Origin: Bacteroidales bacterium
GTDB taxonomy: Bacteria > Bacteroidota > Bacteroidia > Bacteroidales > Muribaculaceae
Direction: 5' to 3'
Length of the DNA: 34,136 bases
Assembly: GCA_004553485.1 (NCBI GenBank)
Contig: SFLG01000026.1
Span: 1 to 34,136, forward strand
How positions within the stretch are numbered: position 1 is the first letter of the stretch; the number at the start of each line of letters is the position of its first letter. A program made the translations under genes and the position numbers. The notes under the pieces are model-generated. The model worked only from the letters and a program-made list of their open reading frames with translations. It was not told the DNA's origin and did not search any database. Of the stretch, positions 24,494-32,715 are shown one piece after another.

Positions 24494-24580
24494 GGGACAG
24501 GCCCCTATTTGCGGAGCGGGCTTTTGTCTATGGGACGGGTCCTCTCTTTACGGGACAGGCTGATGTTTAAGTAACGGGCT
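24494..24580. repeat. 19-base periodic array of GGGACRGGYY elements
   Basis: Five 10-base motifs start at 24494, 24513, 24532, 24552 and 24571 (GGGACAGGCC, GGAGCGGGCT, GGGACGGGTC, GGGACAGGCT, GTAACGGGCT), spaced 19-20 bases. They fill the gap between the DUF3737 stop and the MATE start. T-rich spacers separate the motifs. Confidence 0.72.
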
Positions 24581-24581
24581 C

Positions 24582-25433
24582 TTACCTTTTGCGGGTGATG
24601 TCGACCTTGCAGTTGCCGGGGGCGCGCAGGTGGTCGTCAAAAATCAGCTGACCCACCTCGGGCACGGTGATGCGGCCCGTGCGGGGGTTCTTGATGCTCG
24701 TGACCCTGGAAGCTATCGTGGCCTGTATCTCGCTGTCCTCGAAGGCGAGGTCGCAGTCGGGGTCGAAGGTGCAGTTTTCGAGCACCAGGCCGCGGCAGTA
24801 GCACAGCGGCTGCGTGCCCTCGATGTGGCAGTCGATAAGGTGCAGACCCTTCGAGTACCATCCGAGGTATTCGCCCGACAGCTTGCTGTTGCGCACGGTG
24901 ACGTTCTCGGTGTTCCAGAAGGCGTCCTTAGAGTGGATGTCGGCGTTTTCGATGCTGACGTTGCGGCAGTATTGGAACGAGTAGTTGCCGTGCTGCTCGT
25001 AGCGCTTGATGTCGATATTTGAGCTGTGCATGAAAAGGTAGTCGGCCTTGAACACCTTGACGTCGCGCAGTTTGATGTCGCGGCAGTGCCACAGCGTCTC
25101 TTCGGCGTCGGGGAACTCGGTGTCTTCGACCGTTATGCCGTTGAGGTCGCGGAACATCTTGGGAGCGTCCACCTTGCAGTGGCGCATGGTGCATCCGTGG
25201 CCGTACCACAGGGCGGCGCGGCCGCCCTCGGTGAAGGTGCAGTCCTCGATGAGGAAGTTCTCGCAGTGCCAGAAGGGATATTTGCCTTCGAAGCGGCAGT
25301 TCACGGCCTCGATGTTGCGGCCGAATTTCAGCGCCGACTCACCGGCATGAACGGTGACGTTTTCAAGGCAAAGGTTCTCGCGGCCAAACAACGGGCGCTC
25401 GCCTCCAAATTCCTGGTTCTTAATTTCTTCCAT
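24582..25433 (-). CDS. DUF3737 family protein, predicted right-handed beta-helix
   Basis: A 283-residue protein of the DUF3737 family, recognised from the start MEEIKNQEFGGERPLF. A long run follows of short repeated rungs with Cys, Asn, Trp and His at regular places: KYPFWHCENFLIEDCTF, ALWYGHGCTMRHC, TLWHCRDIKLRDV, YSFQYCRNVSIENAD, AFWNTENVTVRNS and LCYCRGLVLENCTF. Each rung is about 20-22 residues. The repetition suggests a beta-helix of the pectate-lyase type, but no catalytic residue is evident and no signal peptide is present, so it is probably cytoplasmic. The biochemical role is unknown. Confidence 0.9.
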   Translation of the reverse strand: MEEIKNQEFGGERPLFGRENLCLENVTVHAGESALKFGRNIEAVNCRFEGKYPFWHCENFLIEDCTFTEGGRAALWYGHGCTMRHCKVDAPKMFRDLNGITVEDTEFPDAEETLWHCRDIKLRDVKVFKADYLFMHSSNIDIKRYEQHGNYSFQYCRNVSIENADIHSKDAFWNTENVTVRNSKLSGEYLGWYSKGLHLIDCHIEGTQPLCYCRGLVLENCTFDPDCDLAFEDSEIQATIASRVTSIKNPRTGRITVPEVGQLIFDDHLRAPGNCKVDITRKR

Positions 25434-25546
25434 GAGTGAGTTTTGATAGCTTGAATATGGTTGTCATACGGTTTTTTGCATGGTACCTGTCCTGAGAACA
25501 AACTGACGGGGTAAAATGTGCTGTAAAGCAGAATTTTTTATTGTGC

Positions 25547-25554
25547 AAATATAG
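25547..25554 (-). promoter_or_regulatory. -7 box upstream of the DUF3737 gene
   Basis: TATATTTG on the minus strand matches TAnnTTTG; no good -33 element. It lies only 20 bases from the thrC -7 box in a divergent arrangement, so the two promoters overlap. Confidence 0.55.
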
Positions 25555-25566
25555 AAATTTTTCCTT

Positions 25567-25574
25567 AAATTTGC
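25567..25574 (+). promoter_or_regulatory. -7 box of the thrC promoter
   Basis: TAAATTTG matches TAnnTTTG, with a TTG at 25542-25544 at slightly long spacing (22). The leader to thrC is about 65 bases. Confidence 0.6.
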
Positions 25575-25646
25575 ACATACCTAATCACCCAATCCCGACG
25601 GGCCGTTCCGCCGGACCTTTCTTCTCTGATACTCACTGACCTTTTA

Positions 25647-26978
25647 ATGAGATACCTCAGTACAAACAATAAAACGCAGCCGGTAACCCTGGCTCAGGCA
25701 ATACTTCACGGTCGCGCCGCCGACGGCGGCCTGTTCTGGCCCGAGCAGCTGCCGCAGATTCCACAGGCTTTCTTCAACAACATATCGGGTATGACCTTCA
25801 CCGAGATAGCATACGTTGTGTGCAACATGCTATTCGGCGACGTACTGTCATCGTCCGAGCTCAAGAACATCATCGAACGCAGCTTCAATTTCCCGCTGCC
25901 CGTCCGCAAGGTAGGCGACCGGCTTTATTCGGCCGAGCTGTTCCACGGCCCCACGCTGGCCTTCAAGGACTTTGGCGCCCGCTTTATGGCCCGTATGATA
26001 AGCAGCCTGCACACATCGGGCAAATTCTCCGGCGTCCGCGGCGACAAGCTGCACGTGCTCATCGCCACCACCGGCAACACCGGCAGCGCCGTCGCCAACG
26101 GCTTCAGACACATCCCCGGGGTGGAGGTGTATATCCTCTTCCCGCGCGGAACGGCCGACCGGCAGCTGGAGACGCAGTTCACCACCCTGGGCGACAACAT
26201 CCACGCCCTGGAGGTGCAGGGCTCGATCGACGACTGCCACGCCCTGGTGGCGCAGGCTTTCGCCGACAAGGAGCTCGCCGCCGAGATGACGATGACATCG
26301 GCCAACTCGGTCAACATTGTGCGCCTTCTGCCCCAGATGTTCTGCTACTTCTACGCCGTCTCCGAGATTTTGCGCCTCGAGGGCGAGCATACCCCCGTCA
26401 CCGTCGCCATCCCCGCCGGCAACCTCGGCAACCTGACGGCGGCCCTGGCGGCACGGCAGATGGGCCTGAAGATGGACGGCATCATCGCCGCCGAGAACGC
26501 CAACGACTACCTGACGCGTCTGCTTGCCACGGGTGCCGAGCGCCTGCCCCACCGTCCCATCCCGACACTGGCCTGTGCCTGCGACAAGAGCATGCCAACC
26601 AACATGGCCCGCATACGCCAGGTATGCCGGTGCCCCAAGGGCGTGGCCGGGCTGCGCGAGGCCTTCAGCGCCGTCTCCATCGACGACGCCGGCATCATCG
26701 AGGGCGTTAACCACTGCCTCGACAAATACGGATACGTCATCGACCCGCACACGGCGCTGGCCTACCAGGCCCTCCGTAGTGGTCTCCCCGAGGGTCATGT
26801 CGGCCTGATGATGGCCACCGGACATCCGGCAAAGTCGCTGACGGCGATGAACGCCATCACGGGCCGCGCCATGGAGCTGCCGCTGCAGCTCACCAACTTT
26901 ATGACCGGCAAAGACCAGCGTCTGCGCATCCGCCCAACCTACGACGACTTCCGCAAGGTGCTCGTCGGAAAAATATGA
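25647..26978 (+). CDS. thrC: Threonine synthase
   Basis: A PLP enzyme converting O-phospho-L-homoserine to threonine. The 443-residue protein is of the shorter bacterial class. It starts MRYLSTNN with LAQAILHGRAADGGLFWPE. The PLP lysine is Lys107 in HGPTLAFKDFGARF. The phosphate-binding ATTGNTGSAVANGF follows, then MTSANSVNIVRLLPQ and AIPAGNLGNLTAAL. The C-terminal MATGHPAK closes the active site. thrA and thrB are not nearby. The gene is monocistronic or leads the plus-strand row; a hairpin follows its stop. Confidence 0.96.
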   Translation: MRYLSTNNKTQPVTLAQAILHGRAADGGLFWPEQLPQIPQAFFNNISGMTFTEIAYVVCNMLFGDVLSSSELKNIIERSFNFPLPVRKVGDRLYSAELFHGPTLAFKDFGARFMARMISSLHTSGKFSGVRGDKLHVLIATTGNTGSAVANGFRHIPGVEVYILFPRGTADRQLETQFTTLGDNIHALEVQGSIDDCHALVAQAFADKELAAEMTMTSANSVNIVRLLPQMFCYFYAVSEILRLEGEHTPVTVAIPAGNLGNLTAALAARQMGLKMDGIIAAENANDYLTRLLATGAERLPHRPIPTLACACDKSMPTNMARIRQVCRCPKGVAGLREAFSAVSIDDAGIIEGVNHCLDKYGYVIDPHTALAYQALRSGLPEGHVGLMMATGHPAKSLTAMNAITGRAMELPLQLTNFMTGKDQRLRIRPTYDDFRKVLVGKI

Positions 26979-26991
26979 CAGCCGCCCCGCT

Positions 26992-27022
26992 CCCTCCCCG
27001 GGACAGTACCGGGCGGGGAGGG
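26992..27022 (+). terminator. Hairpin after thrC
   Basis: CCCTCCCCG (26992-27000) is exactly reversed at 27014-27022 with a 13-base loop. It has no T-run after it, so termination is only a suggestion. Confidence 0.5.
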
Positions 27023-27083
27023 CAAGTCGAACGAAACAAACATCAGACTTAGAAACAACCACCATATTAAATATATATCAACA

Positions 27084-27437
27084 ATGGCCAACAAACGTCA
27101 ACTCAAAAAAGAAATTCGTTTTGTATGCGGCGACCTCGCCGCCGAAATCCTGATGGCACGCGCCATATATCCCGGTTTTGACAACGACACCGTCGTCAAA
27201 ATCATCAACGATATCGCCCGCCTGCAGGAGTCTGCAGTTTCCGCTGTCAGCTTCTCGTTTGACAAAACGCCCCGCGACTTTGCCGACGGCGCCGCATACC
27301 GCAAGGCTCTCAACGCCTACAACAAAAAGGCTTACGCCAAGCTCGCCGAGGAATTCCACAAGGGCGTCGAGGCCATCGTCAAGGAGATGAACCAGGCCAT
27401 GCCCGAGGAGGTCAGGCAGGCCAACAAAGCAAAATAA
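27084..27437 (+). CDS. Small conserved Bacteroidales protein of unknown function
   Basis: A 117-residue, mostly helical, charged protein without membrane segments. It starts MANKRQLKKEIRFVCGDLAAEIL, and I recall similar starts in uncharacterised Bacteroidales proteins. Further on are DTVVKIINDIARLQ and a Lys-rich helical C terminus (NKKAYAKLAEEFHKG). The A-rich leader just before the ATG is typical of well translated Bacteroidota genes. No function can be given from the sequence; it is independent of thrC and the acyltransferase gene by spacing (106 and 190 bases). Confidence 0.72.
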   Translation: MANKRQLKKEIRFVCGDLAAEILMARAIYPGFDNDTVVKIINDIARLQESAVSAVSFSFDKTPRDFADGAAYRKALNAYNKKAYAKLAEEFHKGVEAIVKEMNQAMPEEVRQANKAK

Positions 27438-27469
27438 CCCCGACGGGTGTTATAATGGGTGCATGGCGA

Positions 27470-27492
27470 GGCAGTGCCGCATCGGCACCGCC
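27470..27492 (+). terminator. Hairpin after the small conserved gene
   Basis: GGCAGTGCCG (27470-27479) and CGGCACCGCC (27483-27492) pair in nine of ten positions around a CAT loop. No T-run follows. Confidence 0.45.
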
Positions 27493-27521
27493 CGCCGCCG
27501 CACTACTATTTAAGCCCCGTT

Positions 27522-27602
27522 GGCTATAATAGCTATTTTAGCTAAAATAGCTAAGGTAGCTAAAGTAGCTAAGGTAGCTAAACCAGCTACGTTAGCTAAT
27601 TT
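27522..27602. repeat. AGCTA 9-base phased array (nine units)
   Basis: Nine consecutive 9-base units; eight read AGCTA-nnnn and the first reads GGCTA-nnnn. The variable four bases are AT-rich (TAAT, TTTT, AAAT, AGGT, AAGT, AGGT, AACC, CGTT, ATTT). It ends 25 bases before the PlsC-like gene and would be in its leader or promoter. Confidence 0.93.
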
Positions 27603-27627
27603 GGCCCGTTTCATCTCTCTTTAACCT

Positions 27628-28191
27628 ATGAATATATACGGACGCATACTGAAGGCCTTTGGCTGGAAGGTAAACATCACCGCTCCCGATTATCCCAAGC
27701 TGATCATTTGTGTGGCACCCCACACCAGCAACTGGGACTTTATCCTGTGCAAACTCGCCTACGCCGCCGTGGCCCGTCATGCCGGCTTTATGATGAAGTC
27801 GTCGTGGTTCTTTCCGCCCCTGGGCTGGATTTTCAAGGCCATCGGAGGCATACCGGTGAAGCGTAAGAAGGGCGGCCAGTCGCTGACACAGACCGTCGTC
27901 GAAAAGTTTCGCGACACCGACCGCCTGCATATTGCCATCACCCCCGAGGGTACCCGCAGCCGCACCGACCGCTGGCACACCGGCTTTCTGCACATCGCCC
28001 ACGAGGCCGGCATCCCCATCGAGCTGGGAGTGATAGACTTCCGCACAAAGACAATCACCCTTGACACCGTTTTCCACACCACGGGCGACACTGATGCCGA
28101 CATGCACCAAATCAAAGCCTTCTACCGCGCCCTTGACCCGCAGGGCCGACGTCCCCATCTCTTCTCTACCGACGAGCCCAAAGCCGAATAA
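27628..28191 (+). CDS. PlsC-type 1-acylglycerol-3-phosphate acyltransferase family protein
   Basis: A 187-residue acyltransferase of the LPLAT fold. The catalytic H-x4-D motif is HTSNWD at about residues 32-37, and the glycerol-phosphate-binding motif is PEGTRSRTDRW at about 109-119. The central region FKAIGGIPVKRKKG is typical. The short length and absence of a long N-terminal membrane helix suggest a peripheral membrane enzyme. Whether the acceptor is lysophosphatidate or another lipid is not known; a second phospholipid or lipid A-related role is possible. Confidence 0.87.
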   Translation: MNIYGRILKAFGWKVNITAPDYPKLIICVAPHTSNWDFILCKLAYAAVARHAGFMMKSSWFFPPLGWIFKAIGGIPVKRKKGGQSLTQTVVEKFRDTDRLHIAITPEGTRSRTDRWHTGFLHIAHEAGIPIELGVIDFRTKTITLDTVFHTTGDTDADMHQIKAFYRALDPQGRRPHLFSTDEPKAE

Positions 28192-28227
28192 TGACGGGCC
28201 AAAGCCGTCTGATAAAGCTGATTAACT

Positions 28228-29025
28228 ATGTCATCACATACTCTTAATGTCGCGGTCGTGTATATGGATATAGCATGGGCCGACCGCAAGGAAAATCTGT
28301 TTGAAATGCGCCGGCGCGTGCGTCAGCTGCGCCACAAGGCCGACATCGTCGTTCTGCCCGAACTCTTCTCGACGGGATTTGTCAAAGACCCGTCGCAGAT
28401 GTCGCAGTTAGCCGATACGGCCGGCGAGCATCCGTCGCTCGATGCAATGAAGGAGGCCGCCGCCGAGGCCGGCGCGGCCGTGTGCGGCTCGGTGCTGTAC
28501 GCCGCCACCGATGGCGCCGGAAACCGTGTCTATACCAACCGCTGTTATTTTGTCGAGCCGTCGGGCGAGGTGTCGTACTACGACAAACGGCACCTGTTCA
28601 GCCTCACCGCCGAGGCAAAGGTGCTGACACCGGGCACGCGCCGCTCGCCCATCGTGCGCTTCCGCGGCTGCAACGTGGCCATGGCTGTGTGCTACGACCT
28701 GCGTTTCCCTCAGTGGATGCGCAACAATGCCGACAACCCGTACGACCTGCTCCTCATCCCTGCCAACTGGCCTGAGAGCCGCGAGCACGCCTGGACGTCG
28801 CTGCTGTGCGCCCGCGCCATCGAGAACCAGTGCTACGTTGCCGGCGCCGACCGCTCCGGCTCGGACGATATGGGCACCTACGGCGCCATGTCGCGTATCT
28901 TCTCGCCCCAGGGTCTCAGCATCGGCACCGACAATCCCCACCTCGGCGCCCTCATCGCCGTCCTCGACCTTGACGCCCTGCACGCCTTGCGCCAGTCATT
29001 CCCCGTACTGAGGGACAAGGACTGA
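28228..29025 (+). CDS. Nitrilase-superfamily amidohydrolase (YafV/omega-amidase type)
   Basis: A cytoplasmic C-N hydrolase of 265 residues. The Glu-Lys-Cys triad is visible: Glu in VVLPELFSTGF, Lys in YYDKRHLFSL and Cys in VAMAVCYDLRFP. The DKRHLF and RFPQWMRN wording matches the YafV/Nit2 omega-amidase branch, which hydrolyses alpha-ketoglutaramate and similar amides produced by glutamine transaminases. The gene starts 36 bases after the acyltransferase stop and could share its transcript. A clear terminator follows. Confidence 0.92.
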   Translation: MSSHTLNVAVVYMDIAWADRKENLFEMRRRVRQLRHKADIVVLPELFSTGFVKDPSQMSQLADTAGEHPSLDAMKEAAAEAGAAVCGSVLYAATDGAGNRVYTNRCYFVEPSGEVSYYDKRHLFSLTAEAKVLTPGTRRSPIVRFRGCNVAMAVCYDLRFPQWMRNNADNPYDLLLIPANWPESREHAWTSLLCARAIENQCYVAGADRSGSDDMGTYGAMSRIFSPQGLSIGTDNPHLGALIAVLDLDALHALRQSFPVLRDKD

Positions 29026-29041
29026 ATATAGCGGCGGGCAC

Positions 29042-29062
29042 AAAAAAACGGCGAGTACGCCG
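29042..29062 (-). terminator. Intrinsic terminator of coaE
   Basis: CGGCG-AGTA-CGCCG (29049-29062) followed on the minus strand by seven T (29048-29042). It is back to back with the plus-strand terminator. Confidence 0.88.
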
Positions 29063-29071
29063 CATAACGGT

Positions 29072-29101
29072 AAAGCCGGTCCTGTAAGGGGCCGGTTTTT
29101 T
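29072..29101 (+). terminator. Intrinsic terminator of the nitrilase-family gene
   Basis: CCGGTCC (29076-29082) pairs with GGGCCGG (29089-29095, one wobble) and runs into TTTTTT. The T-run touches the coaE stop codon. Confidence 0.88.
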
Positions 29102-29685
29102 CAGTTCTGTTTTTCCAGCAGGGCGAGCACCTGCGGGAGGAGGGGCGTGTGGCCGTCGTTGAGGATGGTGGCGACGGGGGGATGCTGTGCCGGGACGGGG
29201 AAGCGCTGGGCCTCGATGCGCGAGCGCACCTGGTCGGCGGTGAGGTTGTTGCGCGCCATCACACGGGCGATGCGCACGTCCTCGGGGGCGGTGACTTCCC
29301 AGATGTCGTCCACCATTTTGTCGAGGCCGCTCTGGTACAGTATCGCCGTCTCGATGAACAGCCGCGGTTGTGCCGACAGACGGTCGAACCAGGCTGCTAT
29401 GTCGTCCTTGACGGCACCATGCACAAGGGCGTTCAGGATGTCCAATTTTTCGGGGTCGCTGAACACAATCGCTCCCAGGGCGGGGCGGTCGATGCTGCCG
29501 TCACTGCCGACTATATTTTTGCCGAAGGCTTCGGCGAGACGCTTTTTGAGGGCCGCGTCGCCGTCCATTATGCCGCGGGCGCGCAGGTCGCAGTCGTAGA
29601 CCTCGTAGCCGAGGGCACGCAACACATTGCAGACTACGGACTTGCCCGAGCCTATCCCTCCCGTTATCGCTGTAAGCCGGCTCAT
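29101..29685 (-). CDS. coaE: Dephospho-CoA kinase
   Basis: The last step of coenzyme A synthesis, using ATP to phosphorylate the ribose 3'-OH. The 194-residue protein has the P-loop GGIGSGKSVV at about residues 9-18, ALGYEVYDCDLRAR (substrate-binding Asp), and the lid region with the helix VARVMARNNLTADQVRSRIEAQ. The length is normal. Its ATG overlaps the stop of the YbbR-like gene by four bases (ATGA), so translation is coupled. The row nusB-yajC-ybbR-coaE is familiar in Bacteroidales. Confidence 0.95.
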   Translation of the reverse strand: MSRLTAITGGIGSGKSVVCNVLRALGYEVYDCDLRARGIMDGDAALKKRLAEAFGKNIVGSDGSIDRPALGAIVFSDPEKLDILNALVHGAVKDDIAAWFDRLSAQPRLFIETAILYQSGLDKMVDDIWEVTAPEDVRIARVMARNNLTADQVRSRIEAQRFPVPAQHPPVATILNDGHTPLLPQVLALLEKQN

Positions 29686-30653
29686 CGCTTTTCAATGATA
29701 TACTCGGCCGAGTCAACCGCCAGGTATGCGTTTACCATTCCGCCTGACTGGCTGAGGCTGAGGCCTATGACGCGCCGGTCGGGGTTGCCCGAGGCGAGGG
29801 TGTTGTAGTCGGCCGTCACCGTAAATTCGGGGATGGCGTCGTCATACTGGCTCATGGGCATCATATAGTTGACATTTACCGTTGCGGGCATGACGATGAG
29901 GCGGTATTGGTCGGGGACGTTGACGGTTTTTATCGCCATCTTCTGCGTGCGCATGATCATCGGCTCGACGGTGTACGAGATGGTCACCGAATCGGGGTCG
30001 GCCATTGAGCCCGCCGGGGTCGTCAGGGCCACGCGCGCCGAGCCCGACTGCGTCACGCCGTCCAGCACGAGCGGTTTGGTGACAACCGCTGTCATGCCTT
30101 TGGGCAGTGCCTCGAGGCTGTAGACCCACACGCTGTCGCTGGACGAGCGCGGCTTGCCCTTGAGCATACAGTTGGGCAGGGTGGTGATGCGGGCGTCGAT
30201 GGTGACGGGCAGCCTTACCGGTTTACGCGAGGTAAAGGTGGCGCCGACGGTGTCGGGCTTTACCGAGGTGATATAGCATTCGCTGCCGACTGTATTCTGT
30301 ATCAGCGTCTTCAGCTGCTGCTCGTTGAGGCTGATGACGTTGCGCTGCTGGAAGTGGGCGTAGTCGATGCGGATGGGACGGTTGTCGAAGAAGTCGCTGA
30401 AAAGCAGCTGCAGCCCCGCGCCGCGCACGCTGGCGTTGAGCGATGTGGGCAGGGTGGTGACGTTGTGCACCGAGTCGGGGATGTTGGTGATTTCGAGGCG
30501 GAAACGCACGTCACGTGTCACCTCCTCGTTGATGACCGTCGAGAACCACAACAGTGCGGCTACCACCAGGGCAATGCAAAAGGCCAGCAAATCCTTGCCA
30601 CGCGGCGAGGATATGTTGGCCTTCAGGCGGTGTAATTTCTCGTGTACTCCCAT
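29682..30653 (-). CDS. YbbR-like membrane-anchored protein
   Basis: A 323-residue protein: a short basic N terminus, one transmembrane helix at about residues 22-42 (DLLAFCIALVVAALLWFSTVI), then an extracytoplasmic region rich in beta strands with YbbR-type repeats. INEEVTRDVRFRLEITNIPD directly after the helix is the typical join. Homologues in Firmicutes (CdaR) regulate the diadenylate cyclase CdaA, but nothing here shows that partner, so the role is open. Conserved next to yajC and coaE. Confidence 0.85.
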   Translation of the reverse strand: MGVHEKLHRLKANISSPRGKDLLAFCIALVVAALLWFSTVINEEVTRDVRFRLEITNIPDSVHNVTTLPTSLNASVRGAGLQLLFSDFFDNRPIRIDYAHFQQRNVISLNEQQLKTLIQNTVGSECYITSVKPDTVGATFTSRKPVRLPVTIDARITTLPNCMLKGKPRSSSDSVWVYSLEALPKGMTAVVTKPLVLDGVTQSGSARVALTTPAGSMADPDSVTISYTVEPMIMRTQKMAIKTVNVPDQYRLIVMPATVNVNYMMPMSQYDDAIPEFTVTADYNTLASGNPDRRVIGLSLSQSGGMVNAYLAVDSAEYIIEKR

Positions 30654-30719
30654 GCGTTTTTGCCGGGCTACGGTCAGTGGTGCAGGCGGCCGCTCGGGCC
30701 GCGGTGACTACCGTTGTGA

Positions 30720-31043
30720 TTACTTCTGGATAGCTTCGTTGGCAGCGTTGGCGTCGGGATAAACCGACTCGCGCGATACGCGGATTTTGACGTTGCTGTC
30801 TACCTGGATCAGGAACGAGTCGTCGCGCACTTCGACAATCTTGCCGTAGATGCCGCCGGCGGTGACAACGTTGTCACCCTTCTGCATGGCCTCGCGCTGT
30901 TTCTTGATTTCTTTGGCGCGTTTCTGCTGGGGACGGATCATGAAGAAGTAGAAGATGGCGATCATTGCCACGATCATCAGAATCGAAAACATGGGGCTCT
31001 GCTGTCCGGAGGCTGCCTGGAGGAGAATGGTGTTTGAAAGCAT
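30720..31043 (-). CDS. yajC: Sec translocon accessory subunit YajC
   Basis: A 107-residue inner-membrane protein. One membrane helix lies at about residues 17-37 (PMFSILMIVAMIAIFYFFMI), followed at once by the family motif RPQQKRAKEIKKQ, then the conserved MQKGDNVVTAGGIYGKIVEV and the beta-rich cytosolic end. It associates with SecDF. It sits 118 bases after nusB and 66 before the YbbR-like gene. Confidence 0.96.
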   Translation of the reverse strand: MLSNTILLQAASGQQSPMFSILMIVAMIAIFYFFMIRPQQKRAKEIKKQREAMQKGDNVVTAGGIYGKIVEVRDDSFLIQVDSNVKIRVSRESVYPDANAANEAIQK

Positions 31044-31160
31044 AATATGCGGTATTTGTAGTTGTTGATTTTAATGATAAAAACGGATTGGGGGGCGAAA
31101 GGGTTTGCGCCGGCATGAAACTTGTGCGCGTCACAGCCTTTTGCCGTCAGATTTTTCGGC

Positions 31161-32585
31161 TTATTTGATGATGCGGCCTTCCTGGCGCAGGGCGCCGACG
31201 ACGTTGAAGAGGATGCCGTTGACAAACTGGCCCGATTTGCCCGTCGAGTAGTCGTTGGCAATCTCGATGTACTCGTTCATGGTGACGGCGAGGGGAATTT
31301 TGGGATAGTTGATGAGCTCGCTTATCGCCGTCAGCATCACGATGATGTCCATAAACGCCATTCGCTCGGGGTCCCAGCTGCCGGTGTTGATGAAGCGGTC
31401 GATGTAGGCGCGGTATTCCTCGTGGTGCTCGACAGTGTCGCAGAAGAGCTCGTCGCCGAAGCGTGCGTCCTCCTCGTCCTTGTACTTGGGCAGCATCTCG
31501 ATGGGGCTGTCGGGATGGAGGGCGGCCTGCTTGATGGTCTTGAGGGCGAAGGTGCCCATAATCTGGAGGTCGTCGTTCCAGAACACCGATTTGTTCTCGA
31601 GGGTCTCGGCAAATTCGTCGTTGGTGAAGACAATGGTGCGCAGGGCATTGCGCCAGAAGTCGCAGTCGGAGGCAAAGTCGTTGTCCTCGGCCTCCATGTA
31701 CTCGCGGTACAGCTCAGAGCCGGTGATGGCCTCGAGCAGGCTGTTGACCAGGACGATGTCGCCCTCCCAGCTTACCTTGTTTTCGTCGCAGAACTTGGTA
31801 AGGGCGTCACATTCGACAAGTTTTTCGATGAATTTGTTGTTGACAAAACGCATGTTGGGGTTGCGCTCCTCGGCGGTGGCAAGGTGTTTCTCCTTTGCCG
31901 TCTCGATGCGGCGCTCCTGCTCGCGTGTCAGCTCTACCATGAGGGCGAAGATGCTCATATACAGCTCGTAGGCCTTGTCGAGCGACTTCTCCAGGTCTTC
32001 GCGGGCGTTGGCGTACTGTGCACGTCCGGCATACTGCGAGCGCAGGGTTTCGAGCAGCATGTCCTCGCCCATGTGCAGGCCTTTGAGGGTGTAGCCGGGG
32101 AGAGCCTGCATGGCCCTCATCAGCTGCTGGTCTTTGGTTATCGTTGTGGGGATGACAGCCGACCACATCGCCACTTCGAGGCCCATGTCGGTCTTGCGTT
32201 TGCGGGCAAAGTCGCCGAAGGCGGTCGAGGCGGCCACCTTGTCGTGCAGGTGTTGTGCCAGGGGGCGCAGGGCGTCGATGTCTGAGGCGTTTTGGAAAAT
32301 CAGGCGGCGCACCTCGCTGTCGGCAGCCAGTGCCGCGCCCAGGCGCGACTTGGCCATACGGGGGTCGGTGACCACGGCCGAGGGCTGGCCGGGGCTGTGG
32401 GTGTCGTTGCCGGTGATTTCCAGCAGGAGCATCAGCAGGTCGATGTAGGTCTGATATGCAAACCGCCGGTCGGGCGAGATGTCGGCATTGTCGGGCCGGG
32501 CTTCCACTTTGAATTCGGTGCGTGTCAGCATGTACGAGTACAGCATCTGCACAACCTTGAGTCTTATCAGAATACGGTTAATCAT
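31161..32585 (-). CDS. nusB: Transcription antitermination factor NusB, with a long internal insertion
   Basis: Binds NusE/S10 and boxA RNA in rRNA antitermination. The protein is 474 residues, whereas Bacteroidales NusB proteins as I know them are about 300-320. The start MINRILIRLKVVQMLYSYML and the later part are standard: EDLEKSLDKAYELYMSIFALMV, NPNMRFVNNKFIEKL, FWNDDLQIMGTFALKTIK, MAFMDIIVMLTAISEL and the C-terminal PLAVTMNEYIEIANDYSTGKSGQFVNGIL. Residues about 30-194 have no counterpart in those; they form a helical domain (FAYQTYIDLLMLLLEITG, MAMWSAVIPTTITKD-like). The frame is continuous, so this is one protein. It leads the nusB-yajC-ybbR-coaE operon. Confidence 0.9.
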   Translation of the reverse strand: MINRILIRLKVVQMLYSYMLTRTEFKVEARPDNADISPDRRFAYQTYIDLLMLLLEITGNDTHSPGQPSAVVTDPRMAKSRLGAALAADSEVRRLIFQNASDIDALRPLAQHLHDKVAASTAFGDFARKRKTDMGLEVAMWSAVIPTTITKDQQLMRAMQALPGYTLKGLHMGEDMLLETLRSQYAGRAQYANAREDLEKSLDKAYELYMSIFALMVELTREQERRIETAKEKHLATAEERNPNMRFVNNKFIEKLVECDALTKFCDENKVSWEGDIVLVNSLLEAITGSELYREYMEAEDNDFASDCDFWRNALRTIVFTNDEFAETLENKSVFWNDDLQIMGTFALKTIKQAALHPDSPIEMLPKYKDEEDARFGDELFCDTVEHHEEYRAYIDRFINTGSWDPERMAFMDIIVMLTAISELINYPKIPLAVTMNEYIEIANDYSTGKSGQFVNGILFNVVGALRQEGRIIK

Positions 32586-32679
32586 CTTTGTGTGTAGTGA
32601 CTATTTGAATGTGCTCTTTGAAAGTTTTTTTGAGCGCTGTCGGCCGGCACGTGCTGTCTCGCCGCAAGCGTTCGCGGTG

Positions 32680-32687
32680 CAAAGATA
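32680..32687 (-). promoter_or_regulatory. -7 box of the nusB operon promoter
   Basis: TATCTTTG on the minus strand matches TAnnTTTG; T-rich DNA lies upstream but no exact TTTG at the right distance. The leader is about 90 bases. Confidence 0.6.
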
Positions 32688-32715
32688 CTAATTATTTGCG
32701 GAAAAACGGGGCCGA

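Noticed and set aside
27522..27602. CRISPR array
   Set aside because: Units are only 9 bases with 4 variable bases; there are no 20-50 base spacers and no cas genes.
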